Shown: positions 1-10,847 of the stretch, in pieces
Position numbering within the stretch: the stretch's first letter is position 1
How the letters are laid out: each line of letters begins with the position of its first letter
Source: Actinomycetes bacterium
GTDB lineage: Bacteria > Actinomycetota > Actinomycetes > Propionibacteriales > Propionibacteriaceae
NCBI GenBank assembly: GCA_023387135.1
Contig: JAEWIK010000033.1
Coordinates: 1-13,179 of the forward strand
Direction of reading: 5' to 3'
DNA length: 13,179 nucleotides
Program-made: the position numbers and the translations under genes
The notes under the pieces: generated by a model
Databases searched by the model: none
What the model was told of the DNA's origin: nothing
Seen by the model: the letters and a program-made list of their open reading frames with translations, nothing else

Positions 1-3003
<3,003 letters not shown>

Positions 3004-3038
3004 GATCGCGACGGTCGATCAAGGCGAGGAGTTTGAGC

Positions 3039-3542
3039 ATGGGACGGGCTGCACGCGCGCTGATGGCGTTGGTGGTGGCGGCGATGCTGGTGCTGAGCGG
3101 GTGCGCCTCGCAGAGCCCGCGGGACGCGGCGACCATCAACGGGAGCACCATCACGGTGGCCGACCTGGAGGCCATGCAGCCGGTGCTCGAGCCGTACCTG
3201 CAGGTCAAGGGCGCGCAGTCGGTGCTCAACATGCTGATCCTCACCAGGATCGGCACCGAGATCGTGAACCAGCAGAAGCTGACCTTCTCCGACGCCGAAC
3301 GCTCCTCCGCCGCCGCCGGCGTCCCCGCCGAGCTGGCGAAGGACCCGAAGGCCGCCGGCTTCGTGGCCGACTACACGTCCTTCGTGCTGGCGACGTCGAG
3401 GCTCGGGCAGGAAGGCTTCATCAAGGCGGCCGGTGAGCAGTCAGTCGAGGTGAACCCCCGCTTCGGCACGTGGGACGCCACCCAGTTGTCGCTGGCGAAC
3501 TCCGGTTCGCTGTCCAGCCCCGCCCCGCTGGCGAAGGGCTGA
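3039..3542 (+). CDS. SurA N-terminal-like lipoprotein, no PPIase domain
   Basis: A 167-aa secreted lipoprotein. Residues 1-22 form a lipoprotein signal: basic start (GRAARA), hydrophobic core, and lipobox LSGC with Cys22 as the expected lipidation site. The mature part begins with ATINGSTITVADLEAMQP, the pattern of the N-terminal SurA/trigger-factor-like chaperone fold. It ends with the VNPRFGTWD motif, which I recall from short actinobacterial SurA-like lipoproteins. No parvulin-type peptidyl-prolyl isomerase domain follows, so any function would be substrate binding or chaperoning on the outer face of the membrane; this is inference. The ATG at 3039 is chosen because a purine-rich ribosome site (AAGGCGAGGAG, 3021-3031) lies 7 bases upstream and the signal peptide starts there. 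The frame stays open further upstream, but that would overlap mfd and bury the signal peptide. It lies between mfd and mazG, probably co-transcribed with mfd. Confidence 0.85.
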   Translation: MGRAARALMALVVAAMLVLSGCASQSPRDAATINGSTITVADLEAMQPVLEPYLQVKGAQSVLNMLILTRIGTEIVNQQKLTFSDAERSSAAAGVPAELAKDPKAAGFVADYTSFVLATSRLGQEGFIKAAGEQSVEVNPRFGTWDATQLSLANSGSLSSPAPLAKG

Positions 3543-3617
3543 TCCGCACGTCGCCGGCCGCGTCCACGCCGAACGGGACGAGCGTGCAAGGTCGCCCGGC
3601 TGGACGAGGATGGGCTC

Positions 3618-4259
3618 ATGGCTGCTGAGTATCCGGAGGTCACCCGGCTGATCGGGGTCATGCACGCGTTGCGGACCGGCTGTCCGTGGGACGCCGAGCA
3701 GACCCACCTCTCGCTCGTCCACTACCTGGTGGAGGAGACCTGCGAGGTCATCGGAGCGATCGAGACCGGTGACGACGCCGACCTGGTGGAGGAACTCGGC
3801 GACCTCATGCTGCAGGTCCTGTTCCATTCCGAGATCGCGTCCGAGACCGGCCGCTTCACCATCGAGGACGTCGCGACCAGGATCGCCGACAAGCTCATCG
3901 CGCGGCACCCCTACGTCTTCGCCGACGGGGCAGTGCCCGACGACCTCATCGGCTCCTGGGAACGCAAGAAGAAGCTCGAGAAGGGAAGGTCGTCGGCCCT
4001 CGACGGCATCCCGCAGCGCATGAGCGCGCTGGCGCGTGCCCACAAGGTGATCGCCCGCACCCGTAGTCACGGCCACCAGCCGGAGGACTTCGGCGTCGAG
4101 GTGAGGGTGATGGAGGCCGACGCCGTCGGCAGGGAGTTCCTGCGTCTGGTCGCGACTGCCGAGGCGCTCGGCCTCGACCCCGAGCAGGAGGCTCGCAAGG
4201 CCTTGCGCGCCCTCGAGGACAGGGTGCGCGAGGTCGAAGGCGACGAGAGCGCCGAGTGA
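3618..4259 (+). CDS. mazG: Nucleoside triphosphate pyrophosphohydrolase MazG
   Basis: MazG hydrolyses (d)NTPs to the monophosphate and pyrophosphate, clearing damaged or non-canonical nucleotides. The 213-aa product has the N-terminal signature GCPWDAEQTH (residues 21-30). The metal-binding motif EExxE...ExxD follows as E39, E40, E43 and E59, D62. Further family hallmarks are RHPYVF at 96-101 and the W-E-x-x-K segment at 114-118. E. coli MazG has two full domains in about 263 aa; here the second is shorter and its acidic motif is weaker, as is common in actinobacterial homologues. The ATG at 3618 has GACGAGGA (3603-3610) 7 bases upstream. A 75-bp gap separates it from the lipoprotein gene, and I see no promoter or terminator in that gap. 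Confidence 0.93.
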   Translation: MAAEYPEVTRLIGVMHALRTGCPWDAEQTHLSLVHYLVEETCEVIGAIETGDDADLVEELGDLMLQVLFHSEIASETGRFTIEDVATRIADKLIARHPYVFADGAVPDDLIGSWERKKKLEKGRSSALDGIPQRMSALARAHKVIARTRSHGHQPEDFGVEVRVMEADAVGREFLRLVATAEALGLDPEQEARKALRALEDRVREVEGDESAE

Positions 4260-5667
<1,408 letters not shown>

Positions 5668-5702
5668 TCCAGTTACCCTTGACCCGATGAAGGTCAAGGT
5701 CC

Positions 5703-6284
5703 ATGGCTCGCAACACGCGTAGCCCGAGCTCAACGAGTACCGGCCCGACACGTCCCAACAGGCGTCAGCGGGCCGGTACTCGCGCGTCCAGCCCCACCAG
5801 CCCGCCGGTCGCCCGCGAGCCCGTCGAAGCGCCGCGCGTCGAGCAGCAGCGCAGGCTGCCGCTGCTGGGCCTCGGGGCGCGGGTGACGGGACGCGCGCTC
5901 ATCCTCGTGCTCGTGTTCGTCATGCTGGGCCTGTCGTACGCGTCGAGCCTGCGGATCTACCTCAACCAGCAACACGAGCTCGCTGTGGCAGAGCAGGAGA
6001 TCAGCGACAGGTCGGCCCAGATCGACGAGCTGGAGTCGAACCTCGCCCGGTGGGACGACCCCGCCTACGTCCGCGCGCAGGCCAGGGACAGGCTCGGCTG
6101 GGTGCTGCCGGGCGAGACGGGCTACCGGGTGATCGGCGAGGACGGCAAGCCCATCGGCGACGACGTGACCATCGAGTCCGAGCAGAAGCTGCCCGCCGGA
6201 GAGCACCCCACCACGTGGTGGGAGAGGCTGTGGGGCTCGGTCGAGACCGCCGACGCCCCCGTCCGCAAGGTCACCGTCAGGTGA
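5703..6284 (+). CDS. FtsB/DivIC-family septum formation protein
   Basis: A 193-aa bitopic membrane protein of the septum formation initiator family, whose members form part of the division complex with FtsL and FtsQ-type proteins. Residues 1-60 are a Ser/Thr/Pro/Arg-rich cytoplasmic tail that looks disordered. Residues 64-87 form one transmembrane helix. Residues 88-116 look like a short coiled coil (NQQHELAVAEQEISDRSAQ). Then comes the family motif WDDPAYVRAQARDRLGWVLP (117-136), followed by PGETGYRVI. This arrangement immediately downstream of eno is conserved in actinobacteria, where the gene is often named divIC or ftsB. The ATG at 5703 has AAGG at 5690-5693 and CAAGG at 5695-5699 upstream. 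The stop codon overlaps a possible GTG start of the next gene, suggesting translational coupling. Confidence 0.88.
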   Translation: MARNTRSPSSTSTGPTRPNRRQRAGTRASSPTSPPVAREPVEAPRVEQQRRLPLLGLGARVTGRALILVLVFVMLGLSYASSLRIYLNQQHELAVAEQEISDRSAQIDELESNLARWDDPAYVRAQARDRLGWVLPGETGYRVIGEDGKPIGDDVTIESEQKLPAGEHPTTWWERLWGSVETADAPVRKVTVR

Positions 6285-6298
6285 TCGCCGTCCCTGCC

Positions 6299-6793
6299 AT
6301 GAGCGCCGCCGACGAGGCCACGATCACGAGCCAGTTGGGACGGCCGCCGCGCGGTGTCGTCGGGGTCGCCTGGCGCTGCGCCGGCGGGGAGCCGGGCGTC
6401 GTCGTCACCGAGCCGAGGCTTCCCGACGGGACGCCGTTCCCCACCCTCTACTACCTGACCTGCCCGAAGCTGGTGTCGGCGGTGTCCACCCTGGAGGCCA
6501 ACCAGGTGATGGTGGACATGACGGCGAGGCTCGAGAGCGACCCCGACCTCGCGCGTTCCTATCGCGACGCGCATCTCGCCTACCTCGCCGACAGGGCCGA
6601 GCTGGGCAGCGTGCCGGAGATCAAGGGCATCAGCGCCGGCGGGATGCCGAACCGCGTGAAGTGCCTGCATGTCCTGGTCGGGCACGCGCTCGCCGCCGGC
6701 CCCGGCGTCAATCCGCTGGGCGACGAGGCCGTCGCCCTGCTCACGGCGGCGGGAGTGCGCTGCCTGGCCGGGCGCGCCGAGACGCGCGACTGA
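6299..6793 (+). CDS. DUF501 domain protein
   Basis: A 164-aa cytosolic protein of the DUF501 family, which has no established biochemical function. Recognisable blocks are QLGRPPRGVVGVAWRC near the start, LYYLTCPKLVSAVSTLEA in the middle and GGMPNRVKCLHVLVGHALA in the second half. The CP and VKCLH cysteines and histidine are the most conserved-looking residues. No signal peptide or membrane segment is seen. I chose the ATG at 6299 because MSAADEATITSQLG matches the usual N-terminus. An in-frame GTG at 6281 overlaps the preceding stop (GTGA), has AAGG 10 bases upstream and would add six residues; it is a real alternative. In related genomes an exopolyphosphatase (ppx/gppA) gene usually follows; here a sugar transporter region follows instead. 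Confidence 0.88.
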   Translation: MSAADEATITSQLGRPPRGVVGVAWRCAGGEPGVVVTEPRLPDGTPFPTLYYLTCPKLVSAVSTLEANQVMVDMTARLESDPDLARSYRDAHLAYLADRAELGSVPEIKGISAGGMPNRVKCLHVLVGHALAAGPGVNPLGDEAVALLTAAGVRCLAGRAETRD

Positions 6794-6801
6794 GGCGGGA
6801 C

Positions 6802-6819
6802 CACCCCGGCTCGGCGGTG
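6802..6819 (+). terminator. Possible terminator hairpin after DUF501 gene
   Basis: CACCCCG (6802-6808) can pair with CGG-C-GGTG (6812-6819) around a 3-nt loop, giving seven pairs with one bulged C, eight bases after the DUF501 stop codon. No T-run follows, so it is not a classical intrinsic terminator. GC-rich actinobacteria often lack T-runs, which keeps it possible. Position is the main support. Confidence 0.25.
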
Positions 6820-6877
6820 CATGTCGTCGGCAGGGAGGGGGCCCCGGACGCGCAGGATGGAACTCCTCTGGGGCGGA

Positions 6878-6896
6878 AATGTGAGCGTTTCACATT
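6878..6896. promoter_or_regulatory. Upstream lac-like operator (19-bp inverted repeat)
   Basis: AATGTGAGCGTTTCACATT is an inverted repeat with perfect 7-bp arms around a 5-bp centre. Its left half reads TGTGAGCG, the same as the left half of the E. coli lac operator. Like lac O1 it has an odd centre. It lies 193 bp upstream of the binding-protein start and shares ATGTGA-x-CGTT with the downstream site at 6983-6993. The probable ligand is the LacI-family protein encoded at 11913-12929, whose recognition helix keeps the Gln and Arg that LacI uses. The repeat is seen directly; the binding is inferred. Confidence 0.65.
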
Positions 6897-6936
6897 CGGC
6901 TTCCACGGACGTCGAGCGTCGGCCTCTTGCCCGCTG

Positions 6937-6954
6937 GATAACGACTAGATAACG
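6937..6954. repeat. GATAACG direct repeat, 11-bp period
   Basis: GATAACG occurs at 6937-6943 and again at 6948-6954, offset by 11 bp or one helical turn, just upstream of the predicted -35 box. On the other strand each reads CGTTATC, similar to CGTTAAC in the downstream operator, so these may be half-sites for the same or another regulator. Confidence 0.4.
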
Positions 6955-6968
6955 TCTTGATGCGGTGA

Positions 6969-6998
6969 TTGTGAAGGTTCACATGTGATCGTTAACAT
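6969..6998 (+). promoter_or_regulatory. Predicted promoter of the sugar importer operon
   Basis: A -35 box TTGTGA (6969-6974) and a -10 box TAACAT (6993-6998) are separated by 18 bp. Each matches four of six consensus positions. Transcription would start near 7004-7006, giving a leader of about 65 nt. Both boxes lie inside the overlapping palindromes at 6970-6998, as expected of a repressible promoter. No experimental support is available here. Confidence 0.5.
6970..6998. promoter_or_regulatory. Overlapping operators covering the promoter
   Basis: Three inverted repeats overlap. TGTGAAGGTTCACA (6970-6983) pairs 6 bp on 6 around GG. TCACATGTGA (6979-6988) is a perfect 10-bp palindrome. ATGTGATCGTTAACAT (6983-6998) is a 16-bp imperfect palindrome, six of eight pairs, with the central CG typical of LacI-family operators. 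Alternating TGTGA/TCACA half-sites therefore run across the -35 and -10 boxes. The spacing of TGTGA and TCACA (4 bp) is not the 6 bp of CRP/GlxR sites, so LacI-type binding is preferred. Confidence 0.6.
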
Positions 6999-7011
6999 CT
7001 TCGCATTGGCC

Positions 7012-7050
7012 ACAGGCGGCCTGTCGGACGGAGCGCTGCGGCCCGTCCGA
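7012..7050 (+). other. Two consecutive hairpins in the operon leader
   Basis: ACAGG (7012-7016) pairs with CCTGT (7020-7024) around CGG. TCGGACGG (7024-7031) pairs perfectly over 8 bp with CCGTCCGA (7043-7050) around an 11-nt loop. They share one base, so they would stack or compete slightly. They end seven bases before the Shine-Dalgarno. They could protect the 5' end of an abundant mRNA; no T-run suggests termination, and I recognise no riboswitch. Confidence 0.45.
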
Positions 7051-7056
7051 TCGAAC

Positions 7057-7063
7057 AAGGAGG
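7057..7063 (+). promoter_or_regulatory. Strong Shine-Dalgarno fixing the binding-protein start
   Basis: AAGGAGG lies 7 bases before the ATG at 7071. It rules out the in-frame TTG at 7065, only 1 base after the site, as the real start. It is the strongest ribosome site I see in the window, consistent with high expression of the binding protein. Confidence 0.8.
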
Positions 7064-7070
7064 TTTGAGT

Positions 7071-8078
7071 ATGAAGAAGGCCCTCGGTCTCTTCCTGGCT
7101 GGAGCCCTGACTCTCGCCATGACTGCCTGCGCGAGTGGGGCTGCCCCTGCGGGCTCCGCCCCTGGCAACGCACCTGCCGGAGGCGGCAAGAAGGCGTTGA
7201 CCGATCTCGTCGTCGGATTCGCCCAGGTGGGTGCGGAGAGCGGTTGGCGCACCGCCAACACCAAGGACATCCAGGAGTCGTTCAAGACGGCAGGCATCAA
7301 GCTGCAGTTCTCCGACGCTCAGCAGAAGCAGGAGAACCAGATCAAGGCGATCCGCTCCTACATCCAGCAGGGTGTCGACTACATCGCGTTCTCGCCGGTC
7401 GTCGAGACAGGGTGGGACGCCGTCCTCAATGAAGCCAAGGCGGCGAACATCCCCGTCGTCCTCACCGACCGCGCCGTCGACTCCAAGGACGAGTCGCTGT
7501 ACGTCACGTTCCTCGGCTCCGACTTCATCCTCGAAGGCAAGCGGGCCGGCGACTGGCTGGTGAACGAGTACAAGGACAGCAAGGACCCCGTCAACATCGT
7601 CCAGCTCGAAGGCACCACGGGCTCGGCCCCGGCCAACGACAGGGCGAAGGGCTTCGCCGACGTCATCAAGGCCGACTCGAAGTTCAAGGTCGTCGCCAGC
7701 CAGACCGGTGACTTCACCCGCGCCGGCGGCAAGCAGGTCATGGAGGCCATGCTCAAGTCCCAGCCCGACATCGACGTGGTCTACGCCCACAACGACGACA
7801 TGGGTCTCGGCGCGATCGAGGCCATCGAGGCCGCCGGAAAGGTGCCCGGCAAGGACATCAAGATCATCACCGTCGACGCGGTGCATGACGGCATGGTCGC
7901 CCTGAGCGAAGGCAAGATCAACTTCATCGTGGAGTGCTCGCCGCTGCTCGGCAAGCAGCTCATCGACGTGATCACCAAGCTCAACAACGGCGAGAAGGTC
8001 GAGAAGCGCATCGTCACCGAAGAGACGACCTTCACCCCCGAGCAGGCCAAGACCGCGCTGCCGGATCGCAAGTACTGA
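7071..8078 (+). CDS. ytfQ: YtfQ-like sugar-binding lipoprotein of ABC importer
   Basis: Substrate-binding protein that captures a sugar outside the membrane and hands it to the two permeases. The 335-aa product has a lipoprotein signal (MKKALGLFLAGALTLAMTAC, Cys20) and a Gly/Ala/Pro-rich tether at 21-39. A periplasmic-binding-protein type I (ribose-like) fold follows. It matches the E. coli YtfQ pattern in detail, recalled from memory: GAESGWRTAN at 54-63, QQKQENQIKAIRS at 84-96, TDR at 132-134, DRAKGFADVIK near 190-200, QTGDFTR at 211-217, YAHNDDM at 238-244. YtfQ binds galactofuranose; Arg60, Asp133/Arg134, Asn241 and Asp269 sit where sugar ligands are usually held. Galactofuranose is therefore the best substrate guess, but other furanoses or pentoses are possible. 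A hairpin separates it from the ATPase gene. Confidence 0.9.
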   Translation: MKKALGLFLAGALTLAMTACASGAAPAGSAPGNAPAGGGKKALTDLVVGFAQVGAESGWRTANTKDIQESFKTAGIKLQFSDAQQKQENQIKAIRSYIQQGVDYIAFSPVVETGWDAVLNEAKAANIPVVLTDRAVDSKDESLYVTFLGSDFILEGKRAGDWLVNEYKDSKDPVNIVQLEGTTGSAPANDRAKGFADVIKADSKFKVVASQTGDFTRAGGKQVMEAMLKSQPDIDVVYAHNDDMGLGAIEAIEAAGKVPGKDIKIITVDAVHDGMVALSEGKINFIVECSPLLGKQLIDVITKLNNGEKVEKRIVTEETTFTPEQAKTALPDRKY

Positions 8079-8090
8079 TGTGATGACGTT

Positions 8091-8125
8091 CGGCCCGCCT
8101 GACTGCTACGGCTGCGGGCGGGCCG
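8091..8125 (+). other. Intercistronic GC hairpin after the binding-protein gene
   Basis: CGGCCCGCC (8091-8099) pairs perfectly with GGGCGGGCCG (8117-8125) over 9 bp, extendable by a wobble and a G-C pair to 11 bp, with a loop of about 13 nt. It begins 13 bases after the binding-protein stop. No T-run follows, so full termination is unlikely. A partial terminator or 3'-end stabiliser fits best, allowing more binding protein than membrane components. Confidence 0.6.
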
Positions 8126-8162
8126 AGCGCCGCGCCGCGGGTCGCGCGAGCGAACCGCACAA

Positions 8163-8168
8163 TATGCT
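8163..8168 (+). promoter_or_regulatory. Possible internal -10 box before the ATPase gene
   Basis: TATGCT fits TAnnnT and is in an AT-richer patch 31 bp before the ATPase start. No convincing -35 lies 16-19 bp upstream. A weak secondary promoter for the ATPase and permease genes is possible. Confidence 0.2.
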
Positions 8169-8199
8169 GCCGTCCGACACCGTCAGAGAGTGAACGCCG

Positions 8200-9783
8200 A
8201 TGTCCAACCTCCTGTCGCCCCGTGCCCCGGCCCCGCCGGGACAGCCAGAACCAGTCGTCGACATGCGGGGGATCTCCATCTCCTTCCCCGGGGTGAAGGC
8301 CCTCGACGACGTCGACTTCCGCATGTTCGCCGGCGAGGTCCACTCGCTCATGGGTGAGAACGGCGCCGGCAAGTCGACCCTGATCAAGGCGCTGACAGGC
8401 GTCTACGGCATCGACTCGGGCACCATCGTCCTGAACGGCACCCAGGTGACCTTCCACGGGCCGGCACAGGCCCAGTCGGCGGGCATCAGCACCGTCTACC
8501 AGGAGGTCAACCTGCTGGGGAACCTCACGGTGGCGGAGAACGTCATGCTCGGACGGGAGCCGCGGCGACTGGGCGGCATCGACTGGCGGGCGACCCGCCG
8601 GCGGGCCCGCGAGATCCTCGAGCGCCTGCACCTCGACATCGACCCCGGCTCGTTGCTCAACTCCCACTCGCTGGCGGTCCAGCAACTGGTGGCGATCGCC
8701 CGTGCGCTCGACGTGCAGGCGTCGGTCCTCGTCCTCGACGAACCGACGTCGAGCCTCGACGCCGAGGAGGTCGCCGAACTGTTCCGCGTCATCAGGTCGC
8801 TGGCGGCGGACGGCGTGGCCATCCTCTTCGTGAGCCACTTCCTCGACCAGGTGTACGAGATCTCGGACCGCATCACAGTGCTGCGCAACGGCAGGCTCGT
8901 GGGGGAGTACCTCACCGACGAGCTCCTGCGCATCGACCTCGTCCAGGCGATGATCGGCAAGGAGCTGTCGGCGCTGGAGGACCTGCAGGAGCGCGTCCAT
9001 GCAGCCGACACCCAACATGCCGACGAGGAACCCTTCCTCGCGGCCAGCGGGATAGCGCGCAAGGGCGCCATCACCCCCATCGACATCTCCATCGCTCCCG
9101 GCGAGGTCGTCGGGCTCGCCGGCCTGCTGGGCTCCGGGCGTACCGAAATCGCCCGCCTGCTCGGCGGCGTCGACCGTCCGGACTCCGGGGAGTTGACGAT
9201 CAACGGCAAGCACGTCCGCCTGCGCACCCCCCGCCAGGCGATCCGGCACCGCGTCGCCTACTCCTCGGAGAACCGGCGGGCCGAGGGCATCGTCGACGAG
9301 CTCAGCGTCAGGGACAACATCGTCCTCGCGCTGCAGGCCGACAGGGGGTGGTTCCGTCCGATCCCCAAGAAGCGTCAGGAGGAGCTCACCCAGAGCTACA
9401 TCGAGGCGCTCAACATTAGGACGCCCGACGCCGACGCCCTCGTCCGCAACCTGTCGGGCGGCAACCAGCAGAAGGTCCTGCTGGCCCGCTGGCTCGCCAT
9501 CGCTCCCCGGCTGCTGATCCTCGACGAGCCGACCCGCGGCATCGACGTGGGTGCGAAGGCAGAGATCCAGAAACTGGTCTACAGCCTGGCCGAGAACGGC
9601 ATGAGCGTCCTGTTCATCTCCGCCGAACTCGAAGAGGTGCTGCGACTGAGCCACCGCGTGGTCGTGCTGCGCGACCGGCGGCTCGTGGCCGACCTTCCCA
9701 ATGACAACCTCGACCTCGACTCCCTGCTGGCGCTCATCGCCGAGGGCGCCGAGGCCGACGAGCCGACAGGAGTCGCCTCATGA
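8200..9783 (+). CDS. ytfR: YtfR-like sugar ABC transporter ATPase (two domains)
   Basis: Cytosolic double ATPase energising sugar import with the two permeases; 527 aa, close to the usual 500-510 plus a short Pro-rich N-terminal tail. Domain 1 has Walker A GENGAGKST (52-60) and Walker B VLDEPTSSLD (178-187). Its signature is the degenerate HSLAVQQ in place of LSGGQ. Domain 2 has the degenerate Walker A GLLGSGRTE with Arg instead of Lys, a canonical signature LSGGNQQ (418-424) and Walker B LDEPTRGID with Asp442 and Glu443. This asymmetry is normal in the ribose/galactose RbsA-MglA family, giving one competent and one weak ATP site. The ATG at 8200 has only a weak ribosome site (AGAGAG, 8185-8190). 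The stop overlaps the next start by 4 bp (ATGA). Confidence 0.93.
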   Translation: MSNLLSPRAPAPPGQPEPVVDMRGISISFPGVKALDDVDFRMFAGEVHSLMGENGAGKSTLIKALTGVYGIDSGTIVLNGTQVTFHGPAQAQSAGISTVYQEVNLLGNLTVAENVMLGREPRRLGGIDWRATRRRAREILERLHLDIDPGSLLNSHSLAVQQLVAIARALDVQASVLVLDEPTSSLDAEEVAELFRVIRSLAADGVAILFVSHFLDQVYEISDRITVLRNGRLVGEYLTDELLRIDLVQAMIGKELSALEDLQERVHAADTQHADEEPFLAASGIARKGAITPIDISIAPGEVVGLAGLLGSGRTEIARLLGGVDRPDSGELTINGKHVRLRTPRQAIRHRVAYSSENRRAEGIVDELSVRDNIVLALQADRGWFRPIPKKRQEELTQSYIEALNIRTPDADALVRNLSGGNQQKVLLARWLAIAPRLLILDEPTRGIDVGAKAEIQKLVYSLAENGMSVLFISAELEEVLRLSHRVVVLRDRRLVADLPNDNLDLDSLLALIAEGAEADEPTGVAS

Positions 9784-10847
9784 GCGCCGTCGCTGGTTCG
9801 TTCTCGCGCCTGCTCACTAACCGCCTGTTCTGGCCGCTGGTGATGCTAGTCGTGCTGCTGGCGGTGAACGTCGCGGCGGTGCCGGGGTTCCTGTCGATCA
9901 CCGTCCACGACGGTCACCTGTTCGGCAGCATCATCGACATCCTCCGCAACGGCGCCCCGACCCTCATCATCGCCGTCGGCATGACGCTCGTCATCGCCAC
10001 CCGCGGCATCGACCTGTCGGTCGGCGCCGTGTGTGCGATCTCCGGCGCGATGGCCTGTTCGATCATCCTCGGCTCGGACGACCCGACGTCGGGCTCGACT
10101 GTGACGGTGGCGGTGCTGGTGGCCCTCGGGCTGTCGCTCGTCCTCGGCATCTGGAACGGCCTGCTGGTCGCTGTCGTGGGGGTCCAGCCCATCATCGCGA
10201 CGCTCGTGCTCATGACCGCCGGACGCGGCATCGCCATGCTCATCACGCAGGGGCAGATCCTCACCGTCGACAGCCCGCCGTTCAAGTTCCTCGGCTCCGG
10301 CTTCTTGCTGGGAGTCCCTGTCGCGGTCCTGCTGGGGGTGGTGATCTTCGCCATCGCCGCGCTGCTGACCAGGCGGACGGCGCTCGGCCTGCTCATCGAG
10401 GCGGTCGGCATCAACCCGGAGGCCAGCAGGCAGGCGGGCGTCAGGGCACGCGGCCTGCTGTTCACCGTGTACGGCTTCTGTGCGCTGGTGTCGGGCGTGG
10501 CGGGGCTGATCCTGACCGCCAACCAGACCGCGGCGGACGCCAACAACACCGGCCTGTTCATCGAGCTGGACGCCATCCTCGCCGTCGTCATCGGCGGCAC
10601 GTCGCTGGCGGGCGGCAGGTATTCCCTGGGCGGCACGCTGGTGGGCGCGCTGGTGATCCAGACCCTCGTGACGACCGTCTACACGGTCGGCATCCCGCCC
10701 ATCGCCACCATGGTGTTCAAGGCCGCCGTCGTCACCGCCGTCTGCCTGCTGCAGTCGCCCACCACGACGGCCGCGCTGACGCGTTGGCGAGAACGAACAA
10801 CGCGGACGCCCAGGGTGACCGCCGAGGCCGAGGCGGTGGCGAAGTGA
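9780..10847 (+). CDS. ytfT: YtfT-like sugar ABC transporter permease
   Basis: First membrane subunit of the importer, 355 aa, a branched-chain/ribose-type permease (BPD_transp_2 family) with about eight to ten hydrophobic helices. GMTLVIATRGIDLSVGAV (68-84) carries the family hallmark GIDLSVG. The coupling region near ELDAILAVVIGGTSLAGGR (262-280) contacts the ATPase. The family motif INPEASRQAGVRA lies at 211-223. The C-terminal 25 residues are Thr/Arg-rich and hydrophilic. Both junctions are 4-bp overlaps: ATGA with the ATPase gene and GTGA with the second permease gene. These suggest coupled translation and fixed stoichiometry. Assignment as YtfT rather than YjfF rests on gene order and on the next gene being clearly YjfF-like. 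Confidence 0.9.
   Translation: MSAVAGSFSRLLTNRLFWPLVMLVVLLAVNVAAVPGFLSITVHDGHLFGSIIDILRNGAPTLIIAVGMTLVIATRGIDLSVGAVCAISGAMACSIILGSDDPTSGSTVTVAVLVALGLSLVLGIWNGLLVAVVGVQPIIATLVLMTAGRGIAMLITQGQILTVDSPPFKFLGSGFLLGVPVAVLLGVVIFAIAALLTRRTALGLLIEAVGINPEASRQAGVRARGLLFTVYGFCALVSGVAGLILTANQTAADANNTGLFIELDAILAVVIGGTSLAGGRYSLGGTLVGALVIQTLVTTVYTVGIPPIATMVFKAAVVTAVCLLQSPTTTAALTRWRERTTRTPRVTAEAEAVAK

Noticed and set aside
5679..5684. TTGACC as a -35 box for the FtsB/DivIC-like gene
   Set aside because: A matching -10 would fall inside the coding sequence, and no TAnnnT is found at the right distance.
5687..5722. An 11-codon ORF (ATG at 5687) overlapping the FtsB/DivIC-like start
   Set aside because: It overlaps the ribosome site region, has no clear ribosome site of its own and no recognisable peptide. 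Chance is the simplest explanation.
6878..6998. TGTGA...TCACA pairs as CRP/GlxR binding sites
   Set aside because: The half-site spacings are 5 and 4 bp, not the 6 bp that CRP-family sites need, and a LacI-family regulator with a fitting recognition helix is encoded in the same operon.
8496..9227. Loss of Walker A lysine in ATPase domain 2 and a degenerate signature in domain 1 as signs of a broken gene
   Set aside because: This asymmetry is normal in the RbsA/MglA/YtfR family of double ATPases, and the frame is intact.
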